Source: Actinomycetaceae bacterium (lineage in GTDB: Bacteria; Actinomycetota; Actinomycetes; Actinomycetales; Actinomycetaceae). Taken from it: a stretch of 64,000 bases of DNA. Below, piece after piece: positions 51,427 to 61,043 of this stretch (position 1 is its first letter; each line of letters opens with the position of its first letter). The DNA lies in the NCBI GenBank assembly GCA_030532515.1, contig JAUNKY010000001.1, positions 1 to 64,000 of the forward strand, in the 5' to 3' direction. The notes below the pieces were generated by a model, which saw only the letters and a program-made list of their open reading frames with translations, ran no database searches and was not told the DNA's origin. The translations under genes and the position numbers were made by a program.

Positions 51427-52434
51427 GTGCAAGAGAATTTGTCGGGACGCTGCACCACCCCAGTTTGGTTACTGCGCTCCTTTGTAGACTCAATGTTGGC
51501 TTGCGGGGCAACAGCAAGTGAAGACGCTCTTTCAATGGCCGGAGAAAAACTTCTTTTCCGGTGGGGAGCGCAACAACGCGTATTTCATAACACCCGCTAC
51601 CTGGCAGCGGTAATCACCCATATTGACGAACTCTCTGACGCTTGCCACGACCCCAACCTGCTGCGAGTAGTCGCCTGGTATATGGGGGCAGTTGAGCCAG
51701 TTTCAGTTTATTTACCCGACGCTGATTTCGCCGCGCGGATTACTCAATGCCAAGCATACTTGGAAAAATCCTGTTTAGCTTTAGGCGTTCCAACGGCTAC
51801 TTTACAGCGGCTACAAGAGCTGGTGGCCCTCACACTGTCTCACGATCCTGCGCAAAATGAAGTAGACGCAGCCGTACTAAATGACGCCGATCTGGCGGTT
51901 TTAGCTGGCACCCCTCAAGAGTATAAGAAATACCGTTTAGGGATTCGCGAAGAAAATCGGACCTTGGACGATTTCTCATACCTGCAGGCACGCCGCCGTT
52001 TCGTACAAGCCCTTTTGCGACGCAAGCATATCTTTAAATCCCCCGTCGGTGCTCAGTGGGAAGCCGGGGCCAGACAGAATCTGGAAGCTGAGTTAGAAAA
52101 TCTAGATGCCGCTATCTGTCACCTGGACCCCACTTGTGAGTCAGAATTTGAATGGCAGGTTGATGAACCCACTGACCCTACGGCGACTAGTACCGCGCTG
52201 ATTTTCAAACGCTCAGCGATTAATGTCCCCGTTGAAGTAGAAGCAGAAACTACCAGCTGTGCTCTGCCGAAGTTTGTGAGCGCCGCTGAAGAAGCCTTGC
52301 CTGATGATACTTCGTCTTTAGAGTTTGAACCTACCGTTTTAGAAAAGCGTACTGCAGGGGTTGTGCGGCGGCTTTCAGCCAAGGAATTAGCGCGTCAAGC
52401 GTCGAAGCGAAAACAGCAAGAAGCTGGTGAATAA
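51427..52434 (+). CDS. Degenerate HD-superfamily-like protein (COG4339 relative)
   Basis: A 335-residue protein. Its middle follows the predicted metal-dependent HD phosphohydrolase plan: HNTRYLAAVITHIDEL corresponds to the YHnxxHixxml helix, LTLSHDP to the T-x-H segment, and LNDADLAVLAGTPQEYKKYRLGIREENRTL to DADLaiLg...Y..YxxxvrxEy. The defining WFHDxxY element is changed to WYMGAVE, so key metal ligands are lost. About 80 residues of acidic, unrelated sequence are added at the C-terminus. It may be a non-catalytic relative. The start is GTG with no obvious ribosome-binding site; it is 67 bp after the kinase gene. Confidence 0.55.
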   Translation: MQENLSGRCTTPVWLLRSFVDSMLACGATASEDALSMAGEKLLFRWGAQQRVFHNTRYLAAVITHIDELSDACHDPNLLRVVAWYMGAVEPVSVYLPDADFAARITQCQAYLEKSCLALGVPTATLQRLQELVALTLSHDPAQNEVDAAVLNDADLAVLAGTPQEYKKYRLGIREENRTLDDFSYLQARRRFVQALLRRKHIFKSPVGAQWEAGARQNLEAELENLDAAICHLDPTCESEFEWQVDEPTDPTATSTALIFKRSAINVPVEVEAETTSCALPKFVSAAEEALPDDTSSLEFEPTVLEKRTAGVVRRLSAKELARQASKRKQQEAGE

Positions 52435-52604
52435 TACCTTTAGTGGGGACTTGTAGGGGCCAGTGCTCTAAAAGAAGCCGAAATTTGTCCCCAGGTGGAT
52501 AATCGCAAAAGTTTTCCACAAGCTACCCCGCTGCCGTTCGCACCTTCCACCCCGTCTTGCCAAACTAAAAACGTTCACTCACCTAACCAAAGATAGGAAA
52601 GAAA

Positions 52605-52892
52605 ATGAGCGTTTTTCACGTTGACATCGCCGAAGTTTCCCGCACTTCCGCATTAGTCCACGCCTCAGTTGAAAGCGTGCGTACTGAAGTTGCAAGCCTA
52701 ATGGCTAACCTCACCGCCCTCGAATCATCTTGGAGCGGGCAAGCTGCCGGGCAATTCCACCAGCTCACCCAAGAATGGCAAGCTACCCAAAGCCAAGTCG
52801 AAGCTGCCTTAGATGAGATTGGCTCTCGCCTGCAAATCGCCGCGAATCAATACGCCCAAGCCGAGGCCCAAGCAACCGGACTATTCAGCTAG
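52605..52892 (+). CDS. WXG100-family (EsxA-like) protein
   Basis: A 95-residue helical hairpin: helix 1 to about residue 43, the turn WSG in ESSWSGQAAGQF, and helix 2 to the end. This is the WXG100 size and motif of type VII secretion substrates. The usual C-terminal YxxxD/E signal is not clear (NQYAQAEAQ is the nearest, with Y at about 86). AGGAAAG precedes the ATG. No EccC, EccB or partner esx gene lies nearby, so it is either an orphan substrate or has a role outside secretion. Confidence 0.85.
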   Translation: MSVFHVDIAEVSRTSALVHASVESVRTEVASLMANLTALESSWSGQAAGQFHQLTQEWQATQSQVEAALDEIGSRLQIAANQYAQAEAQATGLFS

Positions 52893-52894
52893 TT

Positions 52895-53614
52895 TCACCA
52901 AAGCAACTCCCGGGGCGGAACCCACTGAATCGGAGTTTCGCCCTGGGACTGCAAATGCTGATTTGCCCGCGAAAAAGGAGCCGAACCAAAGAACCCTTTA
53001 CTAGCTGAAAGGGGTGAAGGGTGGGCAGATTCAATCACCAAAATATTCCCCCGCTTTGGAATCAACTTACGGAGTTTCTGCGCCTTTGCGCCCCACAGAA
53101 TCACCACCAGTGGTTGAGGTCGCTTCACCAGTGCCTTAACTGCGGTTTCCGTGATCTGTTCCCAGCCTAAGTTCTCGTGAGATCCTGGGTTTCCAGCGGC
53201 GACGGTAAGGACTCGATTCAAAAGACACACCCCTTGATGTGCCCAGTCAGAAAGATCCGGACTGCGCAGATTATTTACGGTAATTCCCGGCTCATTAAGC
53301 TGCAGGTCAGCAATCAACTCTTTAAAAATATTGCGCAAGCTAGCAGGTAATTTGGCGTCTGCAGAAACAGAAAAACTCAGTCCCACTGCATTTCCCACGG
53401 TAGGATACGGGTCTTGTCCGATCAGCAGTACTTTTACTTCGTTAAACGGGTATTGAAAACAGCGCAGCACCTGTGAAGCGGCGGGCAGAATCGTTTCTCC
53501 TGCGTCTTGGCGGCATTGGATTTGTGATTCCAAAGCGCGCAGATTATCTGCTACCGGGGCCAGTGCTTGTTGCCAAGCTGGATCCATTCTGTCAAAACCG
53601 AAGTAATCATCCAT
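52895..53614 (-). CDS. ung: Uracil-DNA glycosylase (family 1)
   Basis: A 239-residue DNA repair enzyme that removes uracil. Motifs in order: the water-activating loop IGQDPYPTVGNAVGLSFSV (catalytic Asp), LLNRVLTVAAGNPGSH, the uracil-recognition strand VVILWG and the Leu-intercalation loop SAHPSPLSASKGFFGS with catalytic His. The ATG at 53614 gives MDDYFGFDRM; the frame upstream of this lacks a start with better support. It is convergent with the WXG100 gene with only 2 bp between the stops, so there is no room for a terminator. Confidence 0.96.
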   Translation of the reverse strand: MDDYFGFDRMDPAWQQALAPVADNLRALESQIQCRQDAGETILPAASQVLRCFQYPFNEVKVLLIGQDPYPTVGNAVGLSFSVSADAKLPASLRNIFKELIADLQLNEPGITVNNLRSPDLSDWAHQGVCLLNRVLTVAAGNPGSHENLGWEQITETAVKALVKRPQPLVVILWGAKAQKLRKLIPKRGNILVIESAHPSPLSASKGFFGSAPFSRANQHLQSQGETPIQWVPPRELLW

Positions 53615-53699
53615 ATTCCCAGTGTAAAACGAGGCACACTCAATCATTCGTCCGGCGTGTCAAAGCGCTGAAATGCTAAGGAAAATATAGCCTTAAAAG

Positions 53700-54362
53700 A
53701 TGAATACTCAGTATCCAGAAGATGAATTTGATGAAGCTGGTAAGCAGTACCCGGTGGGTGCTTACCGTCAAGCACCTTCAAAATGGAAGGCTGTTTTGCC
53801 TTTCTTGCTGGTGCTACTCGTGGCTCCCATCTTAGCTTGGGCCGCGGTCTCTTTACTGACCGGAGGCACTTCAAATCAAGCTACTCCTTCCGCCCCTGCC
53901 CCATCCGTACAGCAAAATCAGGATCAGGCAAACGAAAAGACGGCGGAAGAAAAAGCTGCTGAAGAAAAAGCAAAGGCTGAGAAAGAAGCAGTGGAAAAGG
54001 AAGCCGCCGAAAAGGCTAAGGCTGAGAAGGAAGCTGCTGAAAAGGCTAAGGCAGAAAAAGAAGCCGCTGAAAAAGCTGCTGCTGAAGTTAAGAAAGATGC
54101 TTCAGTCGTAGTTTTGAACGGTACGAATGTAAACGGTTTAGCCGGTGGCGCAGTTGCGAAACTCCAGGCAGCCGGATTCTCTAATCTGCGTCCCGATAAC
54201 GCACAAGGCTGGCAGACGGAAGTTTCCACTGTTTACTTCCAGCCTGGCAACGAAAGTACTGCGAAGGCTGTTGGCTCAGCCCTGGGCATCAGCAATGTAG
54301 TTGAGTCAGCTGATTCTGTCGGCGCAGTGACTGTAGTTCTAAAGAACGACTACAAGCCTTAA
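53700..54362 (+). CDS. Single-pass membrane protein with Ala/Glu/Lys helix and LytR_C domain
   Basis: A 220-residue protein. One membrane helix (about 32-53, AVLPFLLVLLVAPILAWAAV) is followed by an Ala/Glu/Lys-rich rod (about 80-135) built of repeats like KAEKEAAE, and a LytR_C domain (about 138-220) with VVVLNGTNVNGLAGGAVAKL. The rod probably spans the cell wall as a long single helix. The domain is shared with the gene at 10341, but the two proteins are otherwise different. It is divergent from ung across 85 bp. A strong terminator follows. Confidence 0.85.
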   Translation: MNTQYPEDEFDEAGKQYPVGAYRQAPSKWKAVLPFLLVLLVAPILAWAAVSLLTGGTSNQATPSAPAPSVQQNQDQANEKTAEEKAAEEKAKAEKEAVEKEAAEKAKAEKEAAEKAKAEKEAAEKAAAEVKKDASVVVLNGTNVNGLAGGAVAKLQAAGFSNLRPDNAQGWQTEVSTVYFQPGNESTAKAVGSALGISNVVESADSVGAVTVVLKNDYKP

Positions 54363-54375
54363 GCATAGTTTTCCA

Positions 54376-54420
54376 ATCTGTGGGGGTTACTTCTAGGAAG
54401 TGGCCCCCACAGATTTTTTA
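54376..54420 (+). terminator. Terminator after the LytR_C gene
   Basis: ATCTGTGGGGG pairs with CCCCCACAGAT, with inner ACTTC/GAAGT pairing, and TTTTTTA follows. It begins 14 bases past the stop codon. Confidence 0.9.
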
Positions 54421-54628
54421 CGCGGTTGCTACCTGCGCCTGGGGTTATACGACATTTGGTGTTGCTGTGGACTGGGTTTTTCTTAATCTGCCGGTACTTT
54501 CCGCGGCACCCCACCTGGCTGAAATCGAATTACGTACATTTCTGCCTGGTAACGTTCGTATCCCGTTTAAAATCGGGGGTTTGAGGCTGTGTGGGGCGTC
54601 AAGCCTGCCGGTTTTGTTCCCTTTTTGA

Positions 54629-54785
54629 AACTCGTATCAAATTCGCGTTTTGATACGAGTTATCCCTGGTTTAGCCCCCGTTTTACCCATAACTCGTATC
54701 AAAATCAGTTTTTGATACGAGTTATCCTCATTTTGCGTTGGTTTTGGGCGATAACTCGTATCAGTTTGCGATTTTGATACGAGTT
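54629..54785. repeat. Family B palindrome array, three copies, 62-bp period
   Basis: Copies lie at 54629-54661, 54691-54723 and 54753-54785. Arms AACTCGTATCA/TGATACGAGTT are fully conserved and the 11-bp centres differ. Both spacers are 29 bp. The period and copy number equal those at 40298-40454, 14 kb away. This array, two family E motifs and a family A array are packed in 54.6-55.05 kb. Confidence 0.9.
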
Positions 54786-54854
54786 TGGATTTTTCTTTGG
54801 CGGGAGCGTGGTTTAGGGCGGAGACTTGGCAGTTTGCGCAAGACTTGGGTGGTC

Positions 54855-54882
54855 CGCCCTCGTAAAAATTTTCCCGAGGGCG
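54855..54882. repeat. Inverted pair of family E motifs
   Basis: CGCCCTCGTAAAAA at 54855 faces TTTTCCCGAGGGCG ending at 54882, giving a small hairpin. It is the only place where two family E motifs are directly apposed with their A-rich sides inward at short distance; a looser inverted pair, with one variant motif, spans 57001-57061. Confidence 0.75.
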
Positions 54883-54897
54883 CCCCTGAATGCTTAA

Positions 54898-55031
54898 TTC
54901 GCATACGAAAGCCGTTTCCCGTGCGAAATAAGCCCCCAAACCCTCTCAATTCGCATACGAAAGCCGTTTCCCGTGCGAAATGAGCCCCCAAACTCTCTCA
55001 ATTCGCATACGAAACGCGTTTCCCGTGCGAA
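54898..55031 (+). repeat. Family A palindrome array, three copies, 52-bp period
   Basis: Copies lie at 54898-54927, 54950-54979 and 55002-55031 (arms TTCGCATACG/CCCGTGCGAA; centre AAAGCCGTTT, with AAACGCGTTT in copy 3). The spacers are 22 bp and closely related here (both contain AGCCCCCAAA), which points to recent local duplication. The array ends 24 bp before the first CIRCE operator of groEL. Confidence 0.9.
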
Positions 55032-55054
55032 TTGGGCACCCCTAACCTGCTCGC

Positions 55055-55116
55055 CTTGCACTCTCAGGCGGAGAGTGCCAGAATTGGGATTAGCACTCGC
55101 AACGGTAGAGTGATAA
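55055..55116 (+). promoter_or_regulatory. Two CIRCE (HrcA) operators upstream of groEL
   Basis: CIRCE 1 is CTTGCACTC-N9-GAGTGCCAG (55055-55081) and CIRCE 2 is TTAGCACTC-N9-GAGTGATAA (55090-55116). Both match the GCACTC/GAGTGC inverted repeat bound by HrcA, with mismatches at the outer bases; the centres are 35 bp apart. They control the groEL gene that starts 80 bp downstream. Confidence 0.9.
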
Positions 55117-55192
55117 ACAACATAGGTTTCTGCCCGCAAACACGCGGAAAACTCGCAGAAACCCCAACCGTTACCGCGAAGGGAACAAATAA

Positions 55193-56815
<1,623 letters not shown>

Positions 56816-56826
56816 TCAGTACTTCT

Positions 56827-56862
56827 AAAAGTGGCTTCCTCGGTTCCGAGGGAGCCACTTTT
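56827..56862 (+). terminator. Terminator of groEL
   Basis: AAAAGTGGCTTCCTCGG pairs with CCGAGGGAGCCACTTTT (one mismatch) around TT, followed by further T. It begins 11 bases past the stop. Confidence 0.92.
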
Positions 56863-56878
56863 TTACGCCCATAACAAA

Positions 56879-56958
56879 GGTACGTGCTTGTGTTTTTCCG
56901 CGCGATAGCAAGGAAAAACACAAGCACGTACCCTGGTAATTTTGCAAGCACGTACCTT
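56879..56958. repeat. Family D: perfect 21-bp inverted repeat plus an extra half copy
   Basis: GGTACGTGCTTGTGTTTTTCC (56879-56899) and its exact complement (56912-56932) enclose 12 bases. A further half copy, GCAAGCACGTACCTTTG, lies at 56943-56959, and another at 59756-59772 upstream of the DUF1540 gene. It is not needed as a terminator, since groEL already has one. The remainder, 56960-57083, holds an inverted pair of family E motifs (57001 variant and 57054). Confidence 0.85.
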
Positions 56959-57083
56959 TGTTTAGAAGCCGCGGACTACCAGAAAATAGCTAAAGAAAAC
57001 CGCCCTTGGAAAAATCGTTGGCAACCAGCAAATCCGGTACCGGACGACCTTTCCGAGGGCGGTCCTTAATCTCTTAGAAGCAA

Positions 57084-59447
57084 TCAGATCTTCGTAGGCT
57101 CAATCTTCCACACTTCGTTAGCGTAATCGCGGATGGTGCGGTCAGAAGAGAATCGACCCGACAGAGTAATGTTCTGCCAGCACATCTGTGCCCAATGACG
57201 ACGGTCAGCGTAGTCCGCTGCCATCTGGTCGCGAGCCGTGCGGTATGCGTCAAAGTCGCCCAGCAGGTAGTAAACGTCTGCTGGTTCCCAGCCGTTAGAG
57301 TTCAGCAAGGACCAACGCAGGTCGTGGAACATGCCGGTGTTGCCGTCATCCAAGGTGCCATCAGTGAAGGCATCCAGAACCCGCTTCAACCCTGGCACGG
57401 TTTCGTAGTGGTGCATTGGGTTGTAGGTCTTGCGAAGTTCAGGCAGTTCTTCTTCCTTAGCCCCGAAGATGTAAGCGTTTTCTGCACCTACAGCTTCCAG
57501 GATTTCCACGTTTGCGCCGTCCAGGGTACCCAGGGTTAAAGCGCCGTTCATCATGAACTTCATGTTGGAAGTACCGGAAGCTTCCTTACCGGCGGTGGAA
57601 ATCTGTTCGGAAACATCCGCAGCTGGAATGATCTTTTCAGCTGGGGAAACATTGTAGTTTTCTACGAAGACTACCTTCAAACGTCCGGCTACGTCCTCGT
57701 CGTTGTTAACCAGGCGGCCAACTTCGTTAATCAGCTTAATAATGGCCTTTGCACGCACGTAGCCAGGAGCTGCCTTAGCACCGAAAATGAAAACGCGCTT
57801 AGGCACATCCATGCCTGGGTTTTCCTTAATGCGGAAGTACAGGTCCAGCACGTACATAATATTCAGCAGCTGACGCTTGTATTCGTGCAGACGCTTAATC
57901 TGTACGTCGAAGATAGCTTCAGGATCGATTTCGATACCCTGGCGCTTGTAGATCCAGTTAGCGAAGTGAACCTTATTTTCGTGCTTAATCTGGTTCAGAC
58001 GAGAGTAAATTTCGTCGTTGCCAGCGGTAGCGTAGTCAGCCAGCACATCCAGGTCAGTTACCCAAGCGTCAGAGCCGGTAACTTCAGTCAGCAGAGCCGA
58101 TAGGCGAGGGTTACACTGGTTCAACCAACGACGTGGGGTTACCCCGTTAGTCTTGTTGTTGAACTTCTCTGGCCAGATTTCGTGCCATTCGCCCAGGGTT
58201 TCACGCTTAATGATTTCGGTGTGCAGGGCGGCAACACCGTTGATTGAGAAGGAGGCGTAGCAAGCGATCCAAGCCATGTGAACCATGCCGTTGGAAACTG
58301 GAGCCATGTAGTTTACGCGCCCCTCATCCAGGCCGCGAGCGTACATTTCCACGCGGAAACGACGGTCGATTTCCCAAACGATTTCCATTACACGTGGGAA
58401 CAGGCGGTCGAAGATAGAGATTTCCCAAGTTTCCAGGGCTTCAGCCAAAACAGTGTGGTTGGTGTAGGCGAAGGTTTCGGAAACGATCTTCCAAGCCTTT
58501 TCCCAGCCCATGCCGTGTTCGTCCATCAGAATACGCATCAGTTCTGGGATGGCCAGCACTGGGTGGGTATCGTTCAACTGAATGGAGTTGTACTTTGCGA
58601 AAGAATCCAAGGAACCGTGCTGAGCAACGTGGTTTTCTACGATTTCTTGCAAGGAAGCGGAGCAGAAGAAGTACTGCTGGCGAACGCGCAGAACTTTACC
58701 TTCGTAGGTGGAGTCATTCGGGTACAGCACACGAGAAATGTCCATGGTGCGTTCACGGTCGACGATTGCGTCGGTGAAGCGCTGTGAGTTGAAGGCTGCG
58801 TAGTCGAACTCTTCCATTGGTTCGGCTTTCCACAGGCGCAGGGTGCCAACGTTGTCGGTACCGTAGCCGGTGATTGGCAGGTCGTAAGGAACTGCACGTA
58901 CCTTCAGGTCTGCGTAGTTAACGAAGCGGGTTTCTTCCTGGTGACGAATGATGAAGGGGTATTCTTCTTCCATCCAAGCGTCTGGCTTTTCAGTTTGGAA
59001 GCCGGAAGAGAAGACCTGCTTGAACAGACCGTAGCGGTAGAGAATACCGTAGCCAACTACTGGCAGGTCTTGGGTTGCACAAGAGTCCAGGAAGCAGGCG
59101 GCCAGGCGACCCAAGCCGCCGTTACCGAGAGCTGCGTCTGGTTCTTGTTCCAGAATGTCGGTTAGGTTCTGCCCAAAAGCGTTGGTGGCTTTTTCGGCTT
59201 CTTCCATGAGGCCCAGGTTGAGCAGGTTGTTCAGCAGGGCGCGGCCCATTAGGAACTCAGCTGAGAAGTAGTGTTGGCGGCGTCCGGCCTTGTACTTTTC
59301 GCTGGTTGCGTGCCACTTGTCAGCAATTTGATCTACGACGGTTGCTGAAAGCCCCTGCCAGAAATCCATTGGAGTTGCGGCGTTAGTGGGGCGGCCAGAA
59401 ATCGCGCGGATCTGCGTTTCTGCGGCGCCTTTAAAATCTGGTGCCAT
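57084..59447 (-). CDS. glgP: Glycogen/alpha-glucan phosphorylase
   Basis: A 787-residue PLP-dependent GT35 enzyme that releases glucose 1-phosphate from glycogen. Motifs: YFSAEFLMGRALLNNL and GNGGLGRLAACFLDS at the N-terminus, NDTHPVLAIPELMRIL in the middle, NGVTPRRWL, and the PLP-lysine signature EASGTSNMKFMMNGALTLGT. The length is typical. It is a single gene on the minus strand whose stop lies 22 bp from an inverted pair of family E motifs. No other glg gene is in the window. Confidence 0.97.
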   Translation of the reverse strand: MAPDFKGAAETQIRAISGRPTNAATPMDFWQGLSATVVDQIADKWHATSEKYKAGRRQHYFSAEFLMGRALLNNLLNLGLMEEAEKATNAFGQNLTDILEQEPDAALGNGGLGRLAACFLDSCATQDLPVVGYGILYRYGLFKQVFSSGFQTEKPDAWMEEEYPFIIRHQEETRFVNYADLKVRAVPYDLPITGYGTDNVGTLRLWKAEPMEEFDYAAFNSQRFTDAIVDRERTMDISRVLYPNDSTYEGKVLRVRQQYFFCSASLQEIVENHVAQHGSLDSFAKYNSIQLNDTHPVLAIPELMRILMDEHGMGWEKAWKIVSETFAYTNHTVLAEALETWEISIFDRLFPRVMEIVWEIDRRFRVEMYARGLDEGRVNYMAPVSNGMVHMAWIACYASFSINGVAALHTEIIKRETLGEWHEIWPEKFNNKTNGVTPRRWLNQCNPRLSALLTEVTGSDAWVTDLDVLADYATAGNDEIYSRLNQIKHENKVHFANWIYKRQGIEIDPEAIFDVQIKRLHEYKRQLLNIMYVLDLYFRIKENPGMDVPKRVFIFGAKAAPGYVRAKAIIKLINEVGRLVNNDEDVAGRLKVVFVENYNVSPAEKIIPAADVSEQISTAGKEASGTSNMKFMMNGALTLGTLDGANVEILEAVGAENAYIFGAKEEELPELRKTYNPMHHYETVPGLKRVLDAFTDGTLDDGNTGMFHDLRWSLLNSNGWEPADVYYLLGDFDAYRTARDQMAADYADRRHWAQMCWQNITLSGRFSSDRTIRDYANEVWKIEPTKI

Positions 59448-59991
59448 GGGATTATCCTCCGCTTGCGTTACCGGGTAATTCAGCTTGGTTTGAAAAACTT
59501 TGCAAAAATTACCATTTTCTTACAGTTTTGATACGCAGTTAGTTTATCGAGGTTTCTAAGTTTTTCCCACCTCAAGTTAAAGTCATTTCGCTCTCAGTTA
59601 GTTTTTCCCTTAAATTTTCAGGCTTTTACCCATTATGCAACACGCGGTTTTTCTAAATACCCGCTGGAAATCCGCTTTTTAAACATGTTTCACAAATCTG
59701 CGGTCAGCAAATTTTTTAGATTAACTAAGTCAAACCTATTTTTAGCTTCGTTTTCGCAAGCACGTACCTTTGGGGCGTTGAAAAACCTTACAGTGAGGGG
59801 TTTTTGGGGAGTTTGACGGACGCCCTCGAAAAAATAAGGAAAATCGGGTTTAACTTAAATCCATTTAACGTAAATATTTCCGCGGAATCTGGGCGAAAAA
59901 TGCGGTTGCATCGGGCGAAAATCTGCGTAGCGTTTAAGTATCAGAATCATTTAAGCGAGTTTTCGCCTGTACCAATATTTTAGGAGTCAAA
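59448..59991. other. Long AT-rich divergent region between glgP and the DUF1540 gene
   Basis: These 544 bases contain no open frame that I can support. They hold a family D half copy (59756) and a family E motif (59821, CGCCCTCGAAAAAATA). AGGAG at 59983 is the ribosome-binding site of the next gene. Both promoters must lie here. Its length and AT-richness stand out from the compact gaps elsewhere. Confidence 0.5.
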
Positions 59992-60246
59992 ATGTCTACC
60001 CCAGCTATTAACTGCGCAACCACTACTTGCTCTTTCAACAACGATGGTTGCGGCGCTCACGCTGCCACTATGAGCACTAAGGGCTGTGTTACTTTCTTGC
60101 AGATCGGCACTCGCCCAGCTGTAAAGCATGAAGCTATTTTGGGTGCTTGCCAGCGCACTGACTGCACTTTCAACCACGACCTGGAATGCGATGCTTCCTC
60201 CGTCAAGGTTGAGAACGCTGAGTGCTTGACCTTCACCGCTAAGTGA
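59992..60246 (+). CDS. DUF1540 cysteine-rich small protein
   Basis: An 84-residue protein with two similar halves, each with a CxxxxC-type pattern: CATTTCSFNNDGC and CQRTDCTFNHDLEC, and Cys at each half's end. The two halves are characteristic of DUF1540, a short duplicated cysteine motif likely to bind a metal. The function is unknown. AGGAG is seven bases before the ATG. A strong terminator follows at once, so this is a single-gene unit, well separated from glgP. Confidence 0.88.
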   Translation: MSTPAINCATTTCSFNNDGCGAHAATMSTKGCVTFLQIGTRPAVKHEAILGACQRTDCTFNHDLECDASSVKVENAECLTFTAK

Positions 60247-60269
60247 GTTTAGTAGCGTAACTTCGACTT

Positions 60270-60319
60270 GTCCGGCTAACCAACTCTTGGGTCTTACAGT
60301 TGGTTAGCCGGACTTTTTT
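60270..60319 (+). terminator. Terminator of the DUF1540 gene
   Basis: GTCCGGCTAACCAACT and its complement form a perfect 16-bp stem around 12 bases, followed by TTTTTTG. Confidence 0.93.
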
Positions 60320-60351
60320 GCGCATTTGTTTGGTTTGTCCGCTTTCCCACC

Positions 60352-60454
60352 GATGCGGGAGTTGGCGTTCCCGCATTAATGGAGGAGGTTGGTAGCCGGG
60401 ATTTGTTTGCATTGTTTTACCACCTATCGATGCGGGAGTTGGCGTTCCCGCATT
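60352..60454 (+). repeat. Family C palindromes, two copies, 77 bp apart
   Basis: Copies at 60352-60377 and 60429-60454 are identical: GATGCGGGA, GTTGGCGT, TCCCGCATT. A family E motif (CGAGGGCG) follows at 60464. They lie between the DUF1540 terminator and the glutathione peroxidase gene. The variant copy near 24485 has the same upstream TTTGTCCGCTTT. Confidence 0.85.
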
Positions 60455-60542
60455 TTCTTTTTCCGAGGGCGCTCCCAGAGGTTTTAGAAAGCTCACAACC
60501 CACCCCCTATCTAACAGATAACATCTATGAGAAACTAAAGAC

Positions 60543-61034
60543 ATGAAAAATAGCATCTATGACTTTGTGGTAACCGACATTAAGGGCGAAGCCCACGACC
60601 TCTCGCAGTACGCCGGAAAAGCAATTTTGATTGTCAACACCGCTTCCAAATGCGGCTTCACCGGCCAATACGACGGATTGCAAGCCCTGTGGGACGAATT
60701 TAAAGACCAAGGGCTGGTAGTCCTCGGTTTCCCCTGCAACCAGTTCAAACAACAAGAATCCGGCTCGGCCGACGAGATTCAAGAGTTCTGCCGCCTAAAC
60801 TTCGGAGTTTCCTTCCCACTCATGGCAAAAATCGACGTTAACGGCGATAATCAGGCAGAAATCTACACCTGGTTAAAGAAGCAAGCTCCCGGCTTACTCA
60901 CTTCTGACATTAAGTGGAACTTCACCAAGTTCCTGATTTCTCCAGATGGCGTTACCGTAAAACGCTTCTCCCCCACCTCTACTCCGGCAGCGATTCGCCC
61001 CTGGGTACAGAAAGTTCTGGGATTAGATTCCTGA
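60543..61034 (+). CDS. Glutathione peroxidase family (thioredoxin-dependent type) protein
   Basis: A 163-residue peroxidase of the GPx fold. The catalytic cysteine is in NTASKCGFTGQYDGLQ (Cys, not selenocysteine). The Gln/Trp partners are in FPCNQFKQQESGSADEI, which also has the second Cys of this class, and in WNFTKFLISPDG. Actinobacteria of this kind use thioredoxin or mycothiol rather than glutathione as reductant, so thioredoxin-dependent removal of hydroperoxides is the likely role. It starts at the ATG giving MKNSIYDFVV. Confidence 0.93.
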   Translation: MKNSIYDFVVTDIKGEAHDLSQYAGKAILIVNTASKCGFTGQYDGLQALWDEFKDQGLVVLGFPCNQFKQQESGSADEIQEFCRLNFGVSFPLMAKIDVNGDNQAEIYTWLKKQAPGLLTSDIKWNFTKFLISPDGVTVKRFSPTSTPAAIRPWVQKVLGLDS

Positions 61035-61043
61035 AAATGGAAC

